64,000 nucleotides of DNA from contig NZ_WOSV01000007.1 of NCBI RefSeq assembly GCF_011516655.1, forward strand, positions 93,639 to 157,638, in the 5' to 3' direction. The stretch comes from Acetobacter thailandicus. Its GTDB lineage: Bacteria; Pseudomonadota; Alphaproteobacteria; Acetobacterales; Acetobacteraceae. Under the pieces are notes generated by a model. That model made no database searches. It saw only the letters and a list, made by a program, of their open reading frames with translations, and was not told the DNA's origin. Both the position numbers and the translations under genes were made by a program. This document shows positions 28,409-38,400 of the stretch, in pieces (the first letter of the stretch is position 1; every line of letters starts with the position of its first letter).

Positions 28409-29692
28409 ATGAGCCGGAAATTTGAAATCCTGATCGTTGGCGGCGGTGTTGCAGGTCTTGCACTTGCAACACGCCTTGGCAACACAATGGGCAGGCAGGG
28501 CAAAGCACGTATCACCCTGATCGACAAAAGTTTTTCTCATGTCTGGAAACCAATGCTGCACTGCTTTGCAGCCGGCACTGCCCAGAATGAAAATGACCGC
28601 ATCAGTTTTATGGCACAGGCCAGACGTCATCATTTTGAATTCTGGCCCGGTGAGGTAATCAGCCTGGACCGTGAAAAAAAGGAAACAGTCCTTGGCCCGC
28701 TTTATGGTGCAGACGGAAGCCTGGTACTGGAAGGGCGAACGGTTAAATATGATGCACTGATCTTATCAATTGGCAGCTGTGCAAATGATTTTGGCACACC
28801 CGGGGTCTCTGAGCATTGCCTCTTTATTGACAACCTTGTTGAGGCCAATGGTTTCAACGAAAAGTTCCGCATGGAACTTCTTCGTTCCTATGCTGGCGAT
28901 GGTGCCCTTGATATTGCTATTGTAGGGGGCGGCGCGACTGGCACTCAGCTCGCGGCAGAGCTGCACAAAGCACTTGAGCTGGCTGGCCTTCATAGTTTTT
29001 CACAAACGCCACCCGTACTAAATATTACGCTGCTTGAAGCTGGCCCGCGTATTCTGCCTGCTTTCCCCGAAGAAGTCTCACAGGCTGCCAGGCAGGAACT
29101 TGAGCGCATTGGCGTCAGAGTGCTTACATCTGCTATGGTTTCAGGAGCAGACAGTCATGGCTTCACCCTCAAAGACGGCAGCCACATACCAGCCACCCTG
29201 CGCGTATGGGCCGCAGGCGTCAAAGCACCTGAAGTTACCAAAGGTTTTGGCGACCTCTCCCTGAGTCGTTCAGGGCAAATTCTGGTAAAACCAACCCTTC
29301 AGTCTGTTGATGACCCTGCCATATTTGCTATGGGCGATTGCAGCTATATTGCCGACGACCCTTTGCCGCCAACAGCTCAGGTAGCAAGGCAACAGGCCCA
29401 TCACCTCGCACGGCAGTTACCGGCGTGGCTATACGATAAACGTGAAATATCGCCTTGTGTTTTCAACAACAAGGGAGCGATTGTCGCATTAGGGAATTAT
29501 AATGGATGGGGAACTCTGCCTGGAGGCACAGTCTTTGGAGGCGGAGTATTTAAAGGGCTGTCAGCTCGTCTGGGGCACCTGGCTTTGTATCGCCAGCACC
29601 AGGTTGAACTTTATGGTGTATCACGCGGCCTGATATCCTGCTTTTCTGACTGGGTAAGCTCTCTGGTTAATCCTTCGATCCGACTTCACTGA
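28409..29692 (+). CDS. ndh: Type II NADH:quinone oxidoreductase (NDH-2)
   Basis: 427 residues with two Rossmann dinucleotide motifs: FAD site ILIVGGGVAGLALATRL at the N-terminus and NADH site IAIVGGGATGTQLAAEL near residue 172. FAMGDCSYI near residue 310 binds FAD, and PPTAQVARQQAHHLA is the quinone-site region. NDH-2 passes electrons from NADH to ubiquinone without pumping protons and sits on the inner membrane surface. It is common in acetic acid bacteria with fast oxidative metabolism. It is monocistronic and convergent with a TetR gene. Confidence 0.93.
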   Translation: MSRKFEILIVGGGVAGLALATRLGNTMGRQGKARITLIDKSFSHVWKPMLHCFAAGTAQNENDRISFMAQARRHHFEFWPGEVISLDREKKETVLGPLYGADGSLVLEGRTVKYDALILSIGSCANDFGTPGVSEHCLFIDNLVEANGFNEKFRMELLRSYAGDGALDIAIVGGGATGTQLAAELHKALELAGLHSFSQTPPVLNITLLEAGPRILPAFPEEVSQAARQELERIGVRVLTSAMVSGADSHGFTLKDGSHIPATLRVWAAGVKAPEVTKGFGDLSLSRSGQILVKPTLQSVDDPAIFAMGDCSYIADDPLPPTAQVARQQAHHLARQLPAWLYDKREISPCVFNNKGAIVALGNYNGWGTLPGGTVFGGGVFKGLSARLGHLALYRQHQVELYGVSRGLISCFSDWVSSLVNPSIRLH

Positions 29693-29701
29693 CCGAGCAA
29701 T

Positions 29702-29735
29702 AAAAATGCCTGCTCAAATCTCTCTGAAGCAGGCA
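29702..29735 (-). terminator. Terminator overlapping the tetR stop codon
   Basis: The 8-bp stem TGCCTGCT/AGCAGGCA borders AAAAA on the plus strand, which gives a U-tract for the minus-strand TetR transcript. The stop codon lies within the hairpin. Confidence 0.75.
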
Positions 29736-30388
29736 ATCTGCAGCATAATAACACGCTGAATCAGAACGACCAGGTCAGTACGCCCCTTTACACTAATCCA
29801 CTCATCTACAGCGGTTCTGAAAGCGGCAATTCCTGACCGGGCGGCAACTCTGGCTGCCAGAGCCCTGTCACCGCTTTCAGACATGCGTTGTTCCAGCGCT
29901 GCAGCCAGACTATCCTCCCAGCAGGCATATTTATTTAAGCTCACCGAGCGTAATTCCGGCGTACGTTCAATCAGACGCACAAAAGCAAGCGCTTCTTCTT
30001 TCGTTTTTGCCATGTAAGGCACAACAGCCTCGAGCGCAACCTGAATGACCGCCTGAGGCAGCATATCTGCCGGACAGGCATTTACTCTCCTGGTCAGAAC
30101 ATCTGTCATCTGCTGCGTCCAGGCCGTAACGAGATCTGCCTTAGCAGGAAAGTGACGAAACAAAGTCCGGCGTGAAATACCCGCCGCTGCCGCAATTTCA
30201 TCTGTGGTTGTTTTATTAAACCCTTTTTCAGACAAAAGCCTCATGGCGGCATCGATCAGAGCATCCTGGGTTTGCCGCCTGCGTTCTTCTCGCCGCGAGA
30301 AATTGCGCGCCACATCAGATGCTACAACCCAATCAGACAAAACATAACCTTCAAAAAATTCATTCTCATACTCAATCTGATTGATCAC
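29714..30388 (-). CDS. TetR/AcrR-family transcriptional regulator
   Basis: 224 residues. The helix-turn-helix lies about residues 40-85: ALIDAAMRLLSEKGFNKTTT, then AAAGISRRTLFRHFPAKADLV. A helical ligand domain with no recognisable specificity follows. The roughly 35 residues before the DNA-binding domain are longer than usual, so the true start may lie further inside. The target is unknown; the 695-bp AT-rich gap upstream and the Hint gene beyond it are possible targets. Confidence 0.85.
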   Translation of the reverse strand: MINQIEYENEFFEGYVLSDWVVASDVARNFSRREERRRQTQDALIDAAMRLLSEKGFNKTTTDEIAAAAGISRRTLFRHFPAKADLVTAWTQQMTDVLTRRVNACPADMLPQAVIQVALEAVVPYMAKTKEEALAFVRLIERTPELRSVSLNKYACWEDSLAAALEQRMSESGDRALAARVAARSGIAAFRTAVDEWISVKGRTDLVVLIQRVIMLQIACFREI

Positions 30389-31083
30389 ATTAAAAACGGA
30401 TCAAAAAAACCGAACGCAGTGCCGATGGTATGCCACTATTCTCAAAGTGTTACCACTCCTCATATGCCTCACTGAATGTTTTAGAACATATCGGTTTCCA
30501 AACCGAATCTTCCTTAATATCTCCATTTGAGCCACATCAGTCGTTCGATACACAGAACCCGCTCTGGCTCACCACCATACCCCCCGGGGAATACCTTAAA
30601 AGAAATTAAGTTTAAAAAATAATAACAATAATACCCCTGAGTTTTAATTAAACAAAAAAAACAATAAACTTCACGTAATAAAAAATAAAATATGAAATAT
30701 AAATAACTTTTTTATTTAATTTTATTTTTGACATATATCAAAAAAAATATCTTTTAATGTAATTAATCATAATTAAATATTAATTGTTTATTTTTTTATT
30801 TTTTACATTTTATGATTTATTTATCATTAATAAATTTTTAATTATTAATATATAATTTATTTGATGGTATGTGCAGATATACCTTATTTATCACGCAGGA
30901 TTGTTTTTTCTTAACGAAACAGCATGAAAGATCACAGTTATTTATAAACAAACTCGCATATGAGTTGCATTATAAATCACAGTCTGATCATCCCCAGCTG
31001 CCTTCAGCATAATGTTTGCTCTGAGAACTCGTTGAAATAATTCAATTGATTACGTTTTAAATATTTATGAAGGTAAACAGAGA
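30389..31083. other. Long AT-rich intergenic region before the first Hint gene
   Basis: About 695 bases without a credible gene. From about 30600 to 30870 the sequence is almost only A and T, far from the composition of the neighbouring metabolic genes. It probably holds the promoter of the Hint-domain gene and could be bound by an H-NS-like silencer. No -35/-10 pair stands out against this background. Confidence 0.6.
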
Positions 31084-33771
31084 ATGAGTCATGTTACATC
31101 CAACGTCCTGTATGTTGATGATGGTCTGAATGGATGGACAAACCCTGGTGGATTTTACGGCGCCGGATTTACATCTGTAACCGTTGAATCCGGCGGAACG
31201 TTTGCCGGCGCAACGCTTACCTCCGGAGGCAGCTTAACAATCCAAAGCGGGGGCACTGTACTCAACAACACATTCGAAGGCGGTACGCTGACTGTTGAAA
31301 ACGGTGGGGCTCTCAGCAATATAACTATCAGTAGCGCTGCAACCGCTATATTTTTAGCAGGCACTAACGAATATTATTACAATGTAAATTTAGACGGTGG
31401 CACAATAAGTGCCTTTAACTCTACACCTTACTTTAACTGGGGAAGTAATGGCGGCACACTCATTCTCGAAAGTGGGTCAGTCGATACAGAAGGTGAGGAC
31501 CCTTCATCTGGAAATGCCAATATCATAGTAAATTCAGGGGCCGTACTATCCGGCACTACGCTGGCCTCTGGCAATACACTCACTGTAAACAGTGGCGGCA
31601 GCGTCACCGGTGCAATTATCAATTCTGGCGCAACAGCGGTATTTTCCGCAGGCGCCAATGAAAATGCCACTCTCAATGGCGGCGTAATCAGCGCTTATAA
31701 CTCTCCTCCTTATTTTACGTGGGGCAGTAGTGGTGGCACACTCATCTTAGAAAGTGGTGCCATTGACACGAACGAATCACCATTTTCTGGAAATGCCAGT
31801 ATCATAGTAAATTCAGGGGCTCAGCTATCCAGCGCTACGCTGTCCTCTGGCAATACACTCACTGTGAACAGTGGTGGCAGCCTCGCCAGTACAACCATCA
31901 ATTCTGGCGCAACAGCGGTATTTTCCGCAGGCGCCAATGAGGTAACTTCTGTCCATCTCAATGGTGGCGTAATCAGCGCTTATAACTCTCCTCCTTATCT
32001 GGGATGGACCACTAGTGGTGGCACTCTTATCTTAGAAAGTGGTGCCGTTGATACGTACGAAACTCCACCTGCCGGCAACGCCAATATTTACGTTAATTCA
32101 GGGGCGACCCTGCAAAGTACGACTATATCTTCCGGCAATACACTTATTGTAAGCAGCGGGGGCGTAGTCTCCACCCTTACTGTTACCAGCAGCGGTGGTG
32201 CTGGTATACGAGGCCTTTCGTCCTCTGCTGTTGTCTCTGGCGGAGGTGTTCTGGAGGCTGCTGCCGGCGGAATAATTGCAAATAATACTGTTGAAAGCGG
32301 TGGCTCCTTATATGCGCGCAGCGAAGGCGTAATAGGCACAACAACAGTTTCAAGCGGTGGTTCTCTTTATGCATTTTCGGGCGGTGTCATCTCAGGCAAC
32401 GTCACAGCAGAAAGAGGTGCCCAGGTCACCATTCCATCAACCGCAGGGGGCACAGTAACCCTCACGGGTGATGGTAATTCTGACCTGGTTATTACTGGCA
32501 ATACAAGCCCGACAACTGTTATCTCAGGTTTCACTCAAAATGTAGGAACAGGTGCTGTTGACAGCATTACACTCGAAAGTGTGAAAGCTAATGACGTTAA
32601 AGACGTCACATACCCTGACGCCGATCACGTCACATTCACACTTCAGGATAATTCATCCATTACGCTCAACATCATTGGTGTTAAAGAAATTGGCTATACT
32701 CTGAGTGAAAATTCTGATGGTGACCTGGTTTATGAGGTCTGCTTCCTGGCAGATACACTCATTGCCACACCCAATGGTACAATGGCCGTGCAGGACCTGA
32801 AACCAGGTGATATTATCGTTTCTTATCAGGACGGAAAAGCATGCCATACCACTGTGACATGGGCAGGCAAGGCACATTGCACTGTAAAATCAGAAAAATC
32901 TGACGATGAAGCCGGCTACCCTGTTCGTATTCTCCAGGATGCCATTGCACCAGGTGTTCCTTTTAAAGACCTGCTGGTAACAGCTGAACACTGCCTGTTT
33001 TTCGACAATGCATTTATTCCTGCACGTATGCTGGTTAACGGCCGCTCAGTCTTTTATGACCGCTCAGTTCCGTCTTATGACTACTACCATATTGAAACCG
33101 AGGACCATTCAGTCATTATGGCTGATGGTATGCTGACTGAAAGCTATCTCGATACAGGTAACCGTAATGCCTTCAGGCAGCAGGGGAATGTGTTCATCTT
33201 TAACCCACAGACAAAAAACTGGGAAAATGATGCCGCTGCTCCGCTGGATGTGTCACGCGAACGGGTAGAACCCATTTACCGCCAGATTGCACAACGTGCA
33301 GAAAAGCGCAGACTGCCACTTCAGACACTGCCGCCTGCACTCACAACTGAGACAAACCTGCATTTACGTTCAGCTAACGGACATATCATTCAGCCACTCC
33401 GTACAGTTGATAAATGCGTCATGTTCATGATCCCTGACGGTCTTGATACTGTGCAGATCGTCTCAAACAGCAGTAAACCCTCTGACACCCGGGGGCCATT
33501 TGTTGATGACCGACGCAATTTGGGTGTACTTATCGGCGAAGTGCTCTTTTTTGAAGGCAACAAAAAAAGAGAGATTATCCATCACCTCACCGATGACGCA
33601 CTGAACGGCTGGCATGGTATCGCCCACCCTTCAGCACGCTGGACAAACGGCAATGCCTCTCTGCCACTGGGGCCTCGTAAACCAGGCAGCATCGGCCTGC
33701 TTTCACTCAGCATCGAAGCTGCCGGTCCTTACTGTGTAACGCAGGATGAGGAAGGCAAAAAAACAGCCTGA
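31084..33771 (+). CDS. AIDA-like repeat protein with C-terminal Hint domain (paralogue 1)
   Basis: 895 residues. Residues about 25-480 are Gly/Ser/Thr/Asn-rich beta-helix repeats of the AIDA/autotransporter passenger kind (SGGTL, VNSGA, NTLTVNSGGS). They include units of 94-95 residues. From about residue 553 a Hint_2 (Hedgehog/intein) domain begins with CFLADTLIATPNG, continues with DLKPGDIIV and contains AEHCLFF. The last roughly 170 residues form a tail shared with the paralogue at 57427-59592 (VDDRRNLGVLIGE). No signal peptide or beta-barrel is visible, and no secretion genes are adjacent. Probably a surface or secreted protein whose Hint domain could cleave or attach it; the function is unproven. 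Confidence 0.85.
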   Translation: MSHVTSNVLYVDDGLNGWTNPGGFYGAGFTSVTVESGGTFAGATLTSGGSLTIQSGGTVLNNTFEGGTLTVENGGALSNITISSAATAIFLAGTNEYYYNVNLDGGTISAFNSTPYFNWGSNGGTLILESGSVDTEGEDPSSGNANIIVNSGAVLSGTTLASGNTLTVNSGGSVTGAIINSGATAVFSAGANENATLNGGVISAYNSPPYFTWGSSGGTLILESGAIDTNESPFSGNASIIVNSGAQLSSATLSSGNTLTVNSGGSLASTTINSGATAVFSAGANEVTSVHLNGGVISAYNSPPYLGWTTSGGTLILESGAVDTYETPPAGNANIYVNSGATLQSTTISSGNTLIVSSGGVVSTLTVTSSGGAGIRGLSSSAVVSGGGVLEAAAGGIIANNTVESGGSLYARSEGVIGTTTVSSGGSLYAFSGGVISGNVTAERGAQVTIPSTAGGTVTLTGDGNSDLVITGNTSPTTVISGFTQNVGTGAVDSITLESVKANDVKDVTYPDADHVTFTLQDNSSITLNIIGVKEIGYTLSENSDGDLVYEVCFLADTLIATPNGTMAVQDLKPGDIIVSYQDGKACHTTVTWAGKAHCTVKSEKSDDEAGYPVRILQDAIAPGVPFKDLLVTAEHCLFFDNAFIPARMLVNGRSVFYDRSVPSYDYYHIETEDHSVIMADGMLTESYLDTGNRNAFRQQGNVFIFNPQTKNWENDAAAPLDVSRERVEPIYRQIAQRAEKRRLPLQTLPPALTTETNLHLRSANGHIIQPLRTVDKCVMFMIPDGLDTVQIVSNSSKPSDTRGPFVDDRRNLGVLIGEVLFFEGNKKREIIHHLTDDALNGWHGIAHPSARWTNGNASLPLGPRKPGSIGLLSLSIEAAGPYCVTQDEEGKKTA
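31438..32130 (+). repeat. Tandem 282/285-bp coding repeats in Hint gene 1
   Basis: Units begin at 31438, 31720 and 32005 (periods 282 and 285, multiples of 3); the third is only partly conserved. Long nearly identical blocks are seen, such as GGCGTAATCAGCGCTTATAA at 31681 and 31966. They encode the 94-95-residue beta-helix repeats. The high DNA identity indicates recent duplication or gene conversion. Confidence 0.85.
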
Positions 33772-33779
33772 AGAAACAC

Positions 33780-33817
33780 GAAGACCTGATAACATAAAAA
33801 ATATCAGGTCTTCCTTT
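33780..33817 (+). terminator. Terminator of Hint gene 1
   Basis: A perfect 12-bp stem GAAGACCTGATA/TATCAGGTCTTC with a 10-base loop is followed by CTTT, 8 bases after the stop codon. Confidence 0.8.
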
Positions 33818-33860
33818 GAGTTAATCAGCTCTGCTCATTCAGGTTAAAACTGAAAATACC

Positions 33861-33897
33861 GGAAGCTGCTATAATATTTTACTATGCAGCTTCCTTT
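33861..33897. terminator. Second hairpin between Hint gene 1 and nasS
   Basis: A 9-bp perfect stem GGAAGCTGC/GCAGCTTCC with an AT-rich loop of 16 bases is followed by TTT on the plus strand. It sits between convergent genes and probably ends the nas operon or adds to the terminator at 33780. Confidence 0.55.
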
Positions 33898-33927
33898 ACT
33901 CAGGAAGTATATTCAGGAGCTAAACAA

Positions 33928-34893
33928 CTAACACCAGCCCAGAGCAGATAACTTGGTCAGATCATCCGGTGTTAACCAGCCCTCACGCAACATATCCCGG
34001 ATCATCCACCCGAACGAAAGCTCTGGTGTTTGGATATGCGTATTAAAAGACATTGTTTCTGTAATATTTTTTCCATCAGACAAAACAGAACGCACAGCTT
34101 TTTCGGGCAAATTTAAACCATTATTCTCCTGCTTAGCACTCAGTAATGCTGCCACTGAAGCTGAATTCTCTGACTGATTGCATAAGATTGCCGCTTCGGA
34201 AAGTGCTGAATAAAGACGTTTTGTTTCATCCGGATATCTCATTTTCCACTGATCTGTTAAAATGAGCATCTTCTCCAGATGATCTGGCACAGTAGCTGCT
34301 GAGCCTGATACAGCAAAGGCAAGGTGACGGAGCTGGGCATCTGCGCCCCAGGGTGGGCCGGCACAAAACCCGTCAATTTCTCCTCCCAGAAGAGCCTCAA
34401 TCATACGAGCGGGAGGCATAACCACAATGTCTGTTTCCGTATTACGGCAGACGGAAATTTTTTTGAGAAATCGTGTCAGAATAAGGTAATGTGTCGAATA
34501 AAGGTGAACAACAGCAAGACGCGGCTTACGGTTAAGAGAACTCTGCCAGGTATGAAACGCTTTCTTTTTGTCTGGTTCCGAAATCCACGCACTCTGTGCC
34601 GCAGCCTGCCCACGCAGAACAATACTATTCCCTCCCCTGCTGACAGGCAGACCAGGGCGCAAACCAATAGCCCTCCCCCGCTGCCCAAGCGCTGTCATTA
34701 TAGCCAGTGGCGGAAACATAAGTGCCCCATCAAGGCCATTCCAGACAAGACCATCAGCAACGTTAGCCCATGAGGGCATAACAACAGGCTGAATATTCAG
34801 ACCATAACGGGAAAAAATATCGCGTGCGTGCGCCACCAGCACGGGGGCGCTATCAGCCAGTTGTAAAACGCCAATACGGCATAATGAGCTCAT
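33928..34893 (-). CDS. nasS: Nitrate-binding regulator NasS (NrtA/CmpA-like)
   Basis: 321 residues of the NrtA/SsuA periplasmic-binding fold without a signal peptide, so cytoplasmic. Seen: IGVLQLADSAPVLVAHARDI, the ligand-site block SWANVADGLVWNGLDGALM and CAGPPWGADAQ. In known NasS-NasT systems NasS binds nitrate or nitrite and, when these are absent, holds NasT inactive. It overlaps nasT by 4 bases (ATGA) and is last in the nitrate operon. The lack of a signal peptide and the pairing with an ANTAR protein argue against an ABC transporter component. Confidence 0.88.
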   Translation of the reverse strand: MSSLCRIGVLQLADSAPVLVAHARDIFSRYGLNIQPVVMPSWANVADGLVWNGLDGALMFPPLAIMTALGQRGRAIGLRPGLPVSRGGNSIVLRGQAAAQSAWISEPDKKKAFHTWQSSLNRKPRLAVVHLYSTHYLILTRFLKKISVCRNTETDIVVMPPARMIEALLGGEIDGFCAGPPWGADAQLRHLAFAVSGSAATVPDHLEKMLILTDQWKMRYPDETKRLYSALSEAAILCNQSENSASVAALLSAKQENNGLNLPEKAVRSVLSDGKNITETMSFNTHIQTPELSFGWMIRDMLREGWLTPDDLTKLSALGWC

Positions 34894-35474
34894 ACTGGTG
34901 TACTCCTGTCATGTCGGGCAAGATAATCTTTAGCGATATCAGCTATTTTCCGTGATTTTTCCATAGCCTGCTTACGAAACCAGCGGTAAGCTTCATCTTC
35001 TTTACAGCATTCATTTTTCATAAAAAGCAGCTTTGCCCGATCTGTCGCTTCACGGTCAGACAATGTTTTTCTGGCGGCCTGTAGTTCTGCACTGGTTTGC
35101 CGAAAGCGGCGATACAGTGCAATTGCAGAACGCAGCAAAGGTTTTACATCTTTTACCGGTGTATTCAGTACATTGTATGAGCAGACGCCAGCCGCAAACG
35201 CATCTTCCATCAGACTCTCGTCATCCTCATCAATAAACAGGGCAACAGGCCGCTCAAGGCCAGAGGCAGAAAGTGCTCTTACACTATCAAGCGCATCACG
35301 ATCAGAGCGGCTTATATCTACCAGAACAATATCAGGTATATGTATGCGTACAGCATCAATAAGGCTGGTGCCCGGGTGAAGCATAACAACATCCAGAGTG
35401 TTGTCGGCTTCGAGCAGGCTTGCCAGGGCCCCTGCTCTGTGGGAATTTTCATCTGCCAGAAGGACCTTCATCAC
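34890..35474 (-). CDS. nasT: ANTAR-domain antiterminator NasT
   Basis: 194 residues. The receiver-like domain (1-120) has IVLVDISRSDRDAL at the usual phospho-Asp position. A coiled linker leads to an ANTAR domain (about 135-190), matching the family pattern R..AK..LM...C.eDEAYRWFRKQAM. ANTAR proteins bind paired hexaloop RNA hairpins and prevent terminator formation. Matching hairpins lie upstream of the operon at 45238-45257 and 45294-45315. It is 15 bases after the nitrate reductase gene and coupled to nasS. Confidence 0.92.
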   Translation of the reverse strand: MMKVLLADENSHRAGALASLLEADNTLDVVMLHPGTSLIDAVRIHIPDIVLVDISRSDRDALDSVRALSASGLERPVALFIDEDDESLMEDAFAAGVCSYNVLNTPVKDVKPLLRSAIALYRRFRQTSAELQAARKTLSDREATDRAKLLFMKNECCKEDEAYRWFRKQAMEKSRKIADIAKDYLARHDRSTPV

Positions 35475-35489
35475 CCGTTGTCTTTCTGT

Positions 35490-38400
35490 TTAGTATACAT
35501 CACGCAGATAGCGGCCGCTGCGTGCCAGCTCTGCCAGAAACTCCCCGGCCTGTTCAATGCTCATCGCGCCATGACGGCTGACAATCTGTTTCAGAGTATC
35601 ATCAACATCACGTGCCATTCTTGCAGCATCACCACAGACATAAAGGCAGGCACCCTGATTAATCCACTCCCACATGGCAAAACTGTGTTCGTTCATACGG
35701 TCCTGCACATAAATACGTTCATCCTGATCACGAGAGAAAGCTGTATCAAGACGGGTCAGATACCCCTGAGCCATAAAATCCTCCAGCTCTGAGCGATAAT
35801 AAAACCCATTTTTTTCATGACGTTCACCAAAAAAGAGCCAGGCAGGCCCTGTTGCCTGCCGGGCAGCACGCTCCTGTAAAAACGCGCGGAATGGTGCAAT
35901 CCCGGTTCCTGGTCCAAGCATAATTACCGGCAGACTATCATCCTCCGGCAGGCGAAAATGCGAGGATGGCTGTATAAAAACTGAAACTCCCTCACCACTT
36001 TTAAGGCGGGTCAGCCATGTGGAGGAGACACCAGGAAACGGCGTATAATTTACACCAACCGTCAGGTGAACCCGCTCCGGATGCAGACGCGATGATGAAG
36101 ACACCGAGTAAAGGCGTGGTTGCATGCGCCTGAAAAGCCCTGGTATCTCCTGCTCTGAGGGTGGCACCGTCAAAGTGCTTATCAGGTCAGGCAAATATCC
36201 GCTTTCCGTTAACCCCAGCTTTTTCAGCAACGCCGGTGCCGGACGAGAAAGATCAAACCACCGGCGCAGGGCGTCACCCAGAGACACGGCCCCTTTATGA
36301 CGCAGTGTGAGCATAGTGTTTTCAGCAAGCTGAAGGGCTTTAAGCACTTTCTGCACAATGGCTTCATTATTCAGTGGCCAGACCCCAAGTGCATCACCTG
36401 TAGTATAGTTTAAACCAGTGCCGGATATATCCAGCTCAACATGGCATGTTTCTTTCCCGCCCTCTTCACCGCTCAGATGTGTAACTTTAACCAGGCGTGC
36501 AGTTACGGGTGTATCGCGGGTTATCCCCTCAGATACACATAGCGGCTGTTTCATTAACGGCTTTGTGTCGGTGCCCTTACCCTCATCCCCCAGTGCTTTG
36601 AGTAACTGAGGCTGCCAGGTCTCTACCACGTCGTCATAATCAGGCTCACACTCTGCACGCTCAAGCAAACTAAATGCGCCAAGAGAGCTAAGCTGCTTGT
36701 CCAGTAAACGCCCGAAACCACAAAAACTGGCATAAGCAGAATCCCCCAATGCCAGGACTGCATAACGTAGTGTCGTCAGTGGGGTGTTATGCTGCTGCAG
36801 CATGTTCCAGAAAGGAACTGCACTGTCAGGTGCCTCGCCGTCACCAAAGGTAGAGACTACAAAAAGAGCTGTCCCTGTCAGATCGTCGGGAGAACACCCC
36901 TCCAGACCAGCAAGCCTCACGTCATACCCATTTTCACTCAGCCAGGATCTGAGCTGTGTCGCCAGTATTTCAGCTCTCCCTGTCTGAGAAGCCCACCAGA
37001 GTGTAAGCGCCGGTCGTGAAGAGGCAGGCTGACTATCATTACGCGGAGCCACAGCTGGCAAACGTGAATAAAGTGAGGTCAGCAACCCGTTAAGGTAAGA
37101 CACCTGCTCAGACGATAACGGAGCAGAAGGTGGAATAACCGGCACTGTATTCTCTGGCGGCGTAAGCCGTAACCCCTCCAGAAAGCCGTTTATCCAGCCG
37201 ACACTCCCGCCCGAAAATTCTGGTTTTTTAAATGCTGTCAGGTTCAGATGCTGAGCAAGAAAATCGGCTGGCATAATGTCAGTTCTCTCCTGTGTCACAG
37301 AGGAAGCAGTTCCGATTAAAGTAAGCGATACGGCACAGTGTTTAATGCCTGGCTGCAACGAAAGCGGATCAACCGCATCAGAAGTGACCTCATTGATGCA
37401 GAGCTGTTCACCAAACCGGTCATTCCAGTGAAAAGGTGCAAAACAGGTCCCTGGCGCCACGCGTGATGAAATATGCGCAGGCAATATGGCTCTTCCCCGC
37501 ACGGAGCGTATCTCTACAAGATCCTTGTCTGAAATACCTGTGTGTTTTGCATCGTCAGGAGAAATTTCAATAAACGGGCCAGAATTAAGTTTATTGAGCT
37601 GCATGACCCGACCCGTTTTGGTCAGAGTATGCCACTGGTGTTGCAGACGGCCGGTATTCAGCAAAAAAGGATAATGTTCATCAGGCTGTTCTTCCTGCGC
37701 CATCCATGGGCGTGGCAAAAACACAGCTTTACCATCAGAATGTGCAAAAACAGGGGGGGCCTGCATATCAGGACGATAACGAACAGGATGCCTTGTGGAG
37801 AGATCACCCTCTGCCGCAGGCCATTGAACAGGGCCTGTTTGCAGACGGGAATGACTTACTCCCGAAATATCGTAACCTGTCAGTGAGTTTGTAAACTGAC
37901 CAGCTTCGGCAAATATCTCAGCCGAAGACGCAAAGGAGAAACCCTCGCTAAACCCCATGGCACATGCAACTCTGGCAATAATCTGCCAGTCCGGCAGGGC
38001 CTCTCCGGGTGGCGCCACAGCCTGACGAGCCAGTGTCATGGTACGGTCAGAGCTGACCTGCACGCCATCGCCCTCCGCCCATAAAGCACCGGGAAGCAGG
38101 ATGTCAGCATAACGGCCGGTTTCGGCATCTGCATAAGCATCCTGCACTATAACCAGCTCTGCAGCTTCAAGAGCGTCTCTTACTTTACCGCGGCGGGGAA
38201 CAGTAGCAACCGGGTTCGTGCAGATGATCCAGCAGGCTTTAATTGCCCCCTCTGCCATATCTCTGAACATCGCAATGGCGCCATCACTTCCGCTGCTACG
38301 GATCGTGCCCGGTGGCAGTTTCCACTGCTCCTCACAGAAAGATCTGTCTGTTTCTGAGAGAGTCGTGCGCTGCCCAGGCAACCCCGGCCCCATATACCCC

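Noticed and set aside
31438..32130. Regularly spaced repeats that might suggest a CRISPR array
   Set aside because: Units are about 282 bp, in frame and encode a beta-helix protein; there are no short identical repeats with unique spacers.
33928..34893. Nitrate ABC transporter binding protein (NrtA)
   Set aside because: No signal peptide and no permease or ATPase nearby; overlap with an ANTAR regulator points to the cytoplasmic sensor NasS.
35500..35515. Extra HutC-like sites such as GTATACAT near 35500 and GTATACAG near 40560
   Set aside because: They lie inside nitrate-assimilation coding sequence without promoter context and match the core poorly.
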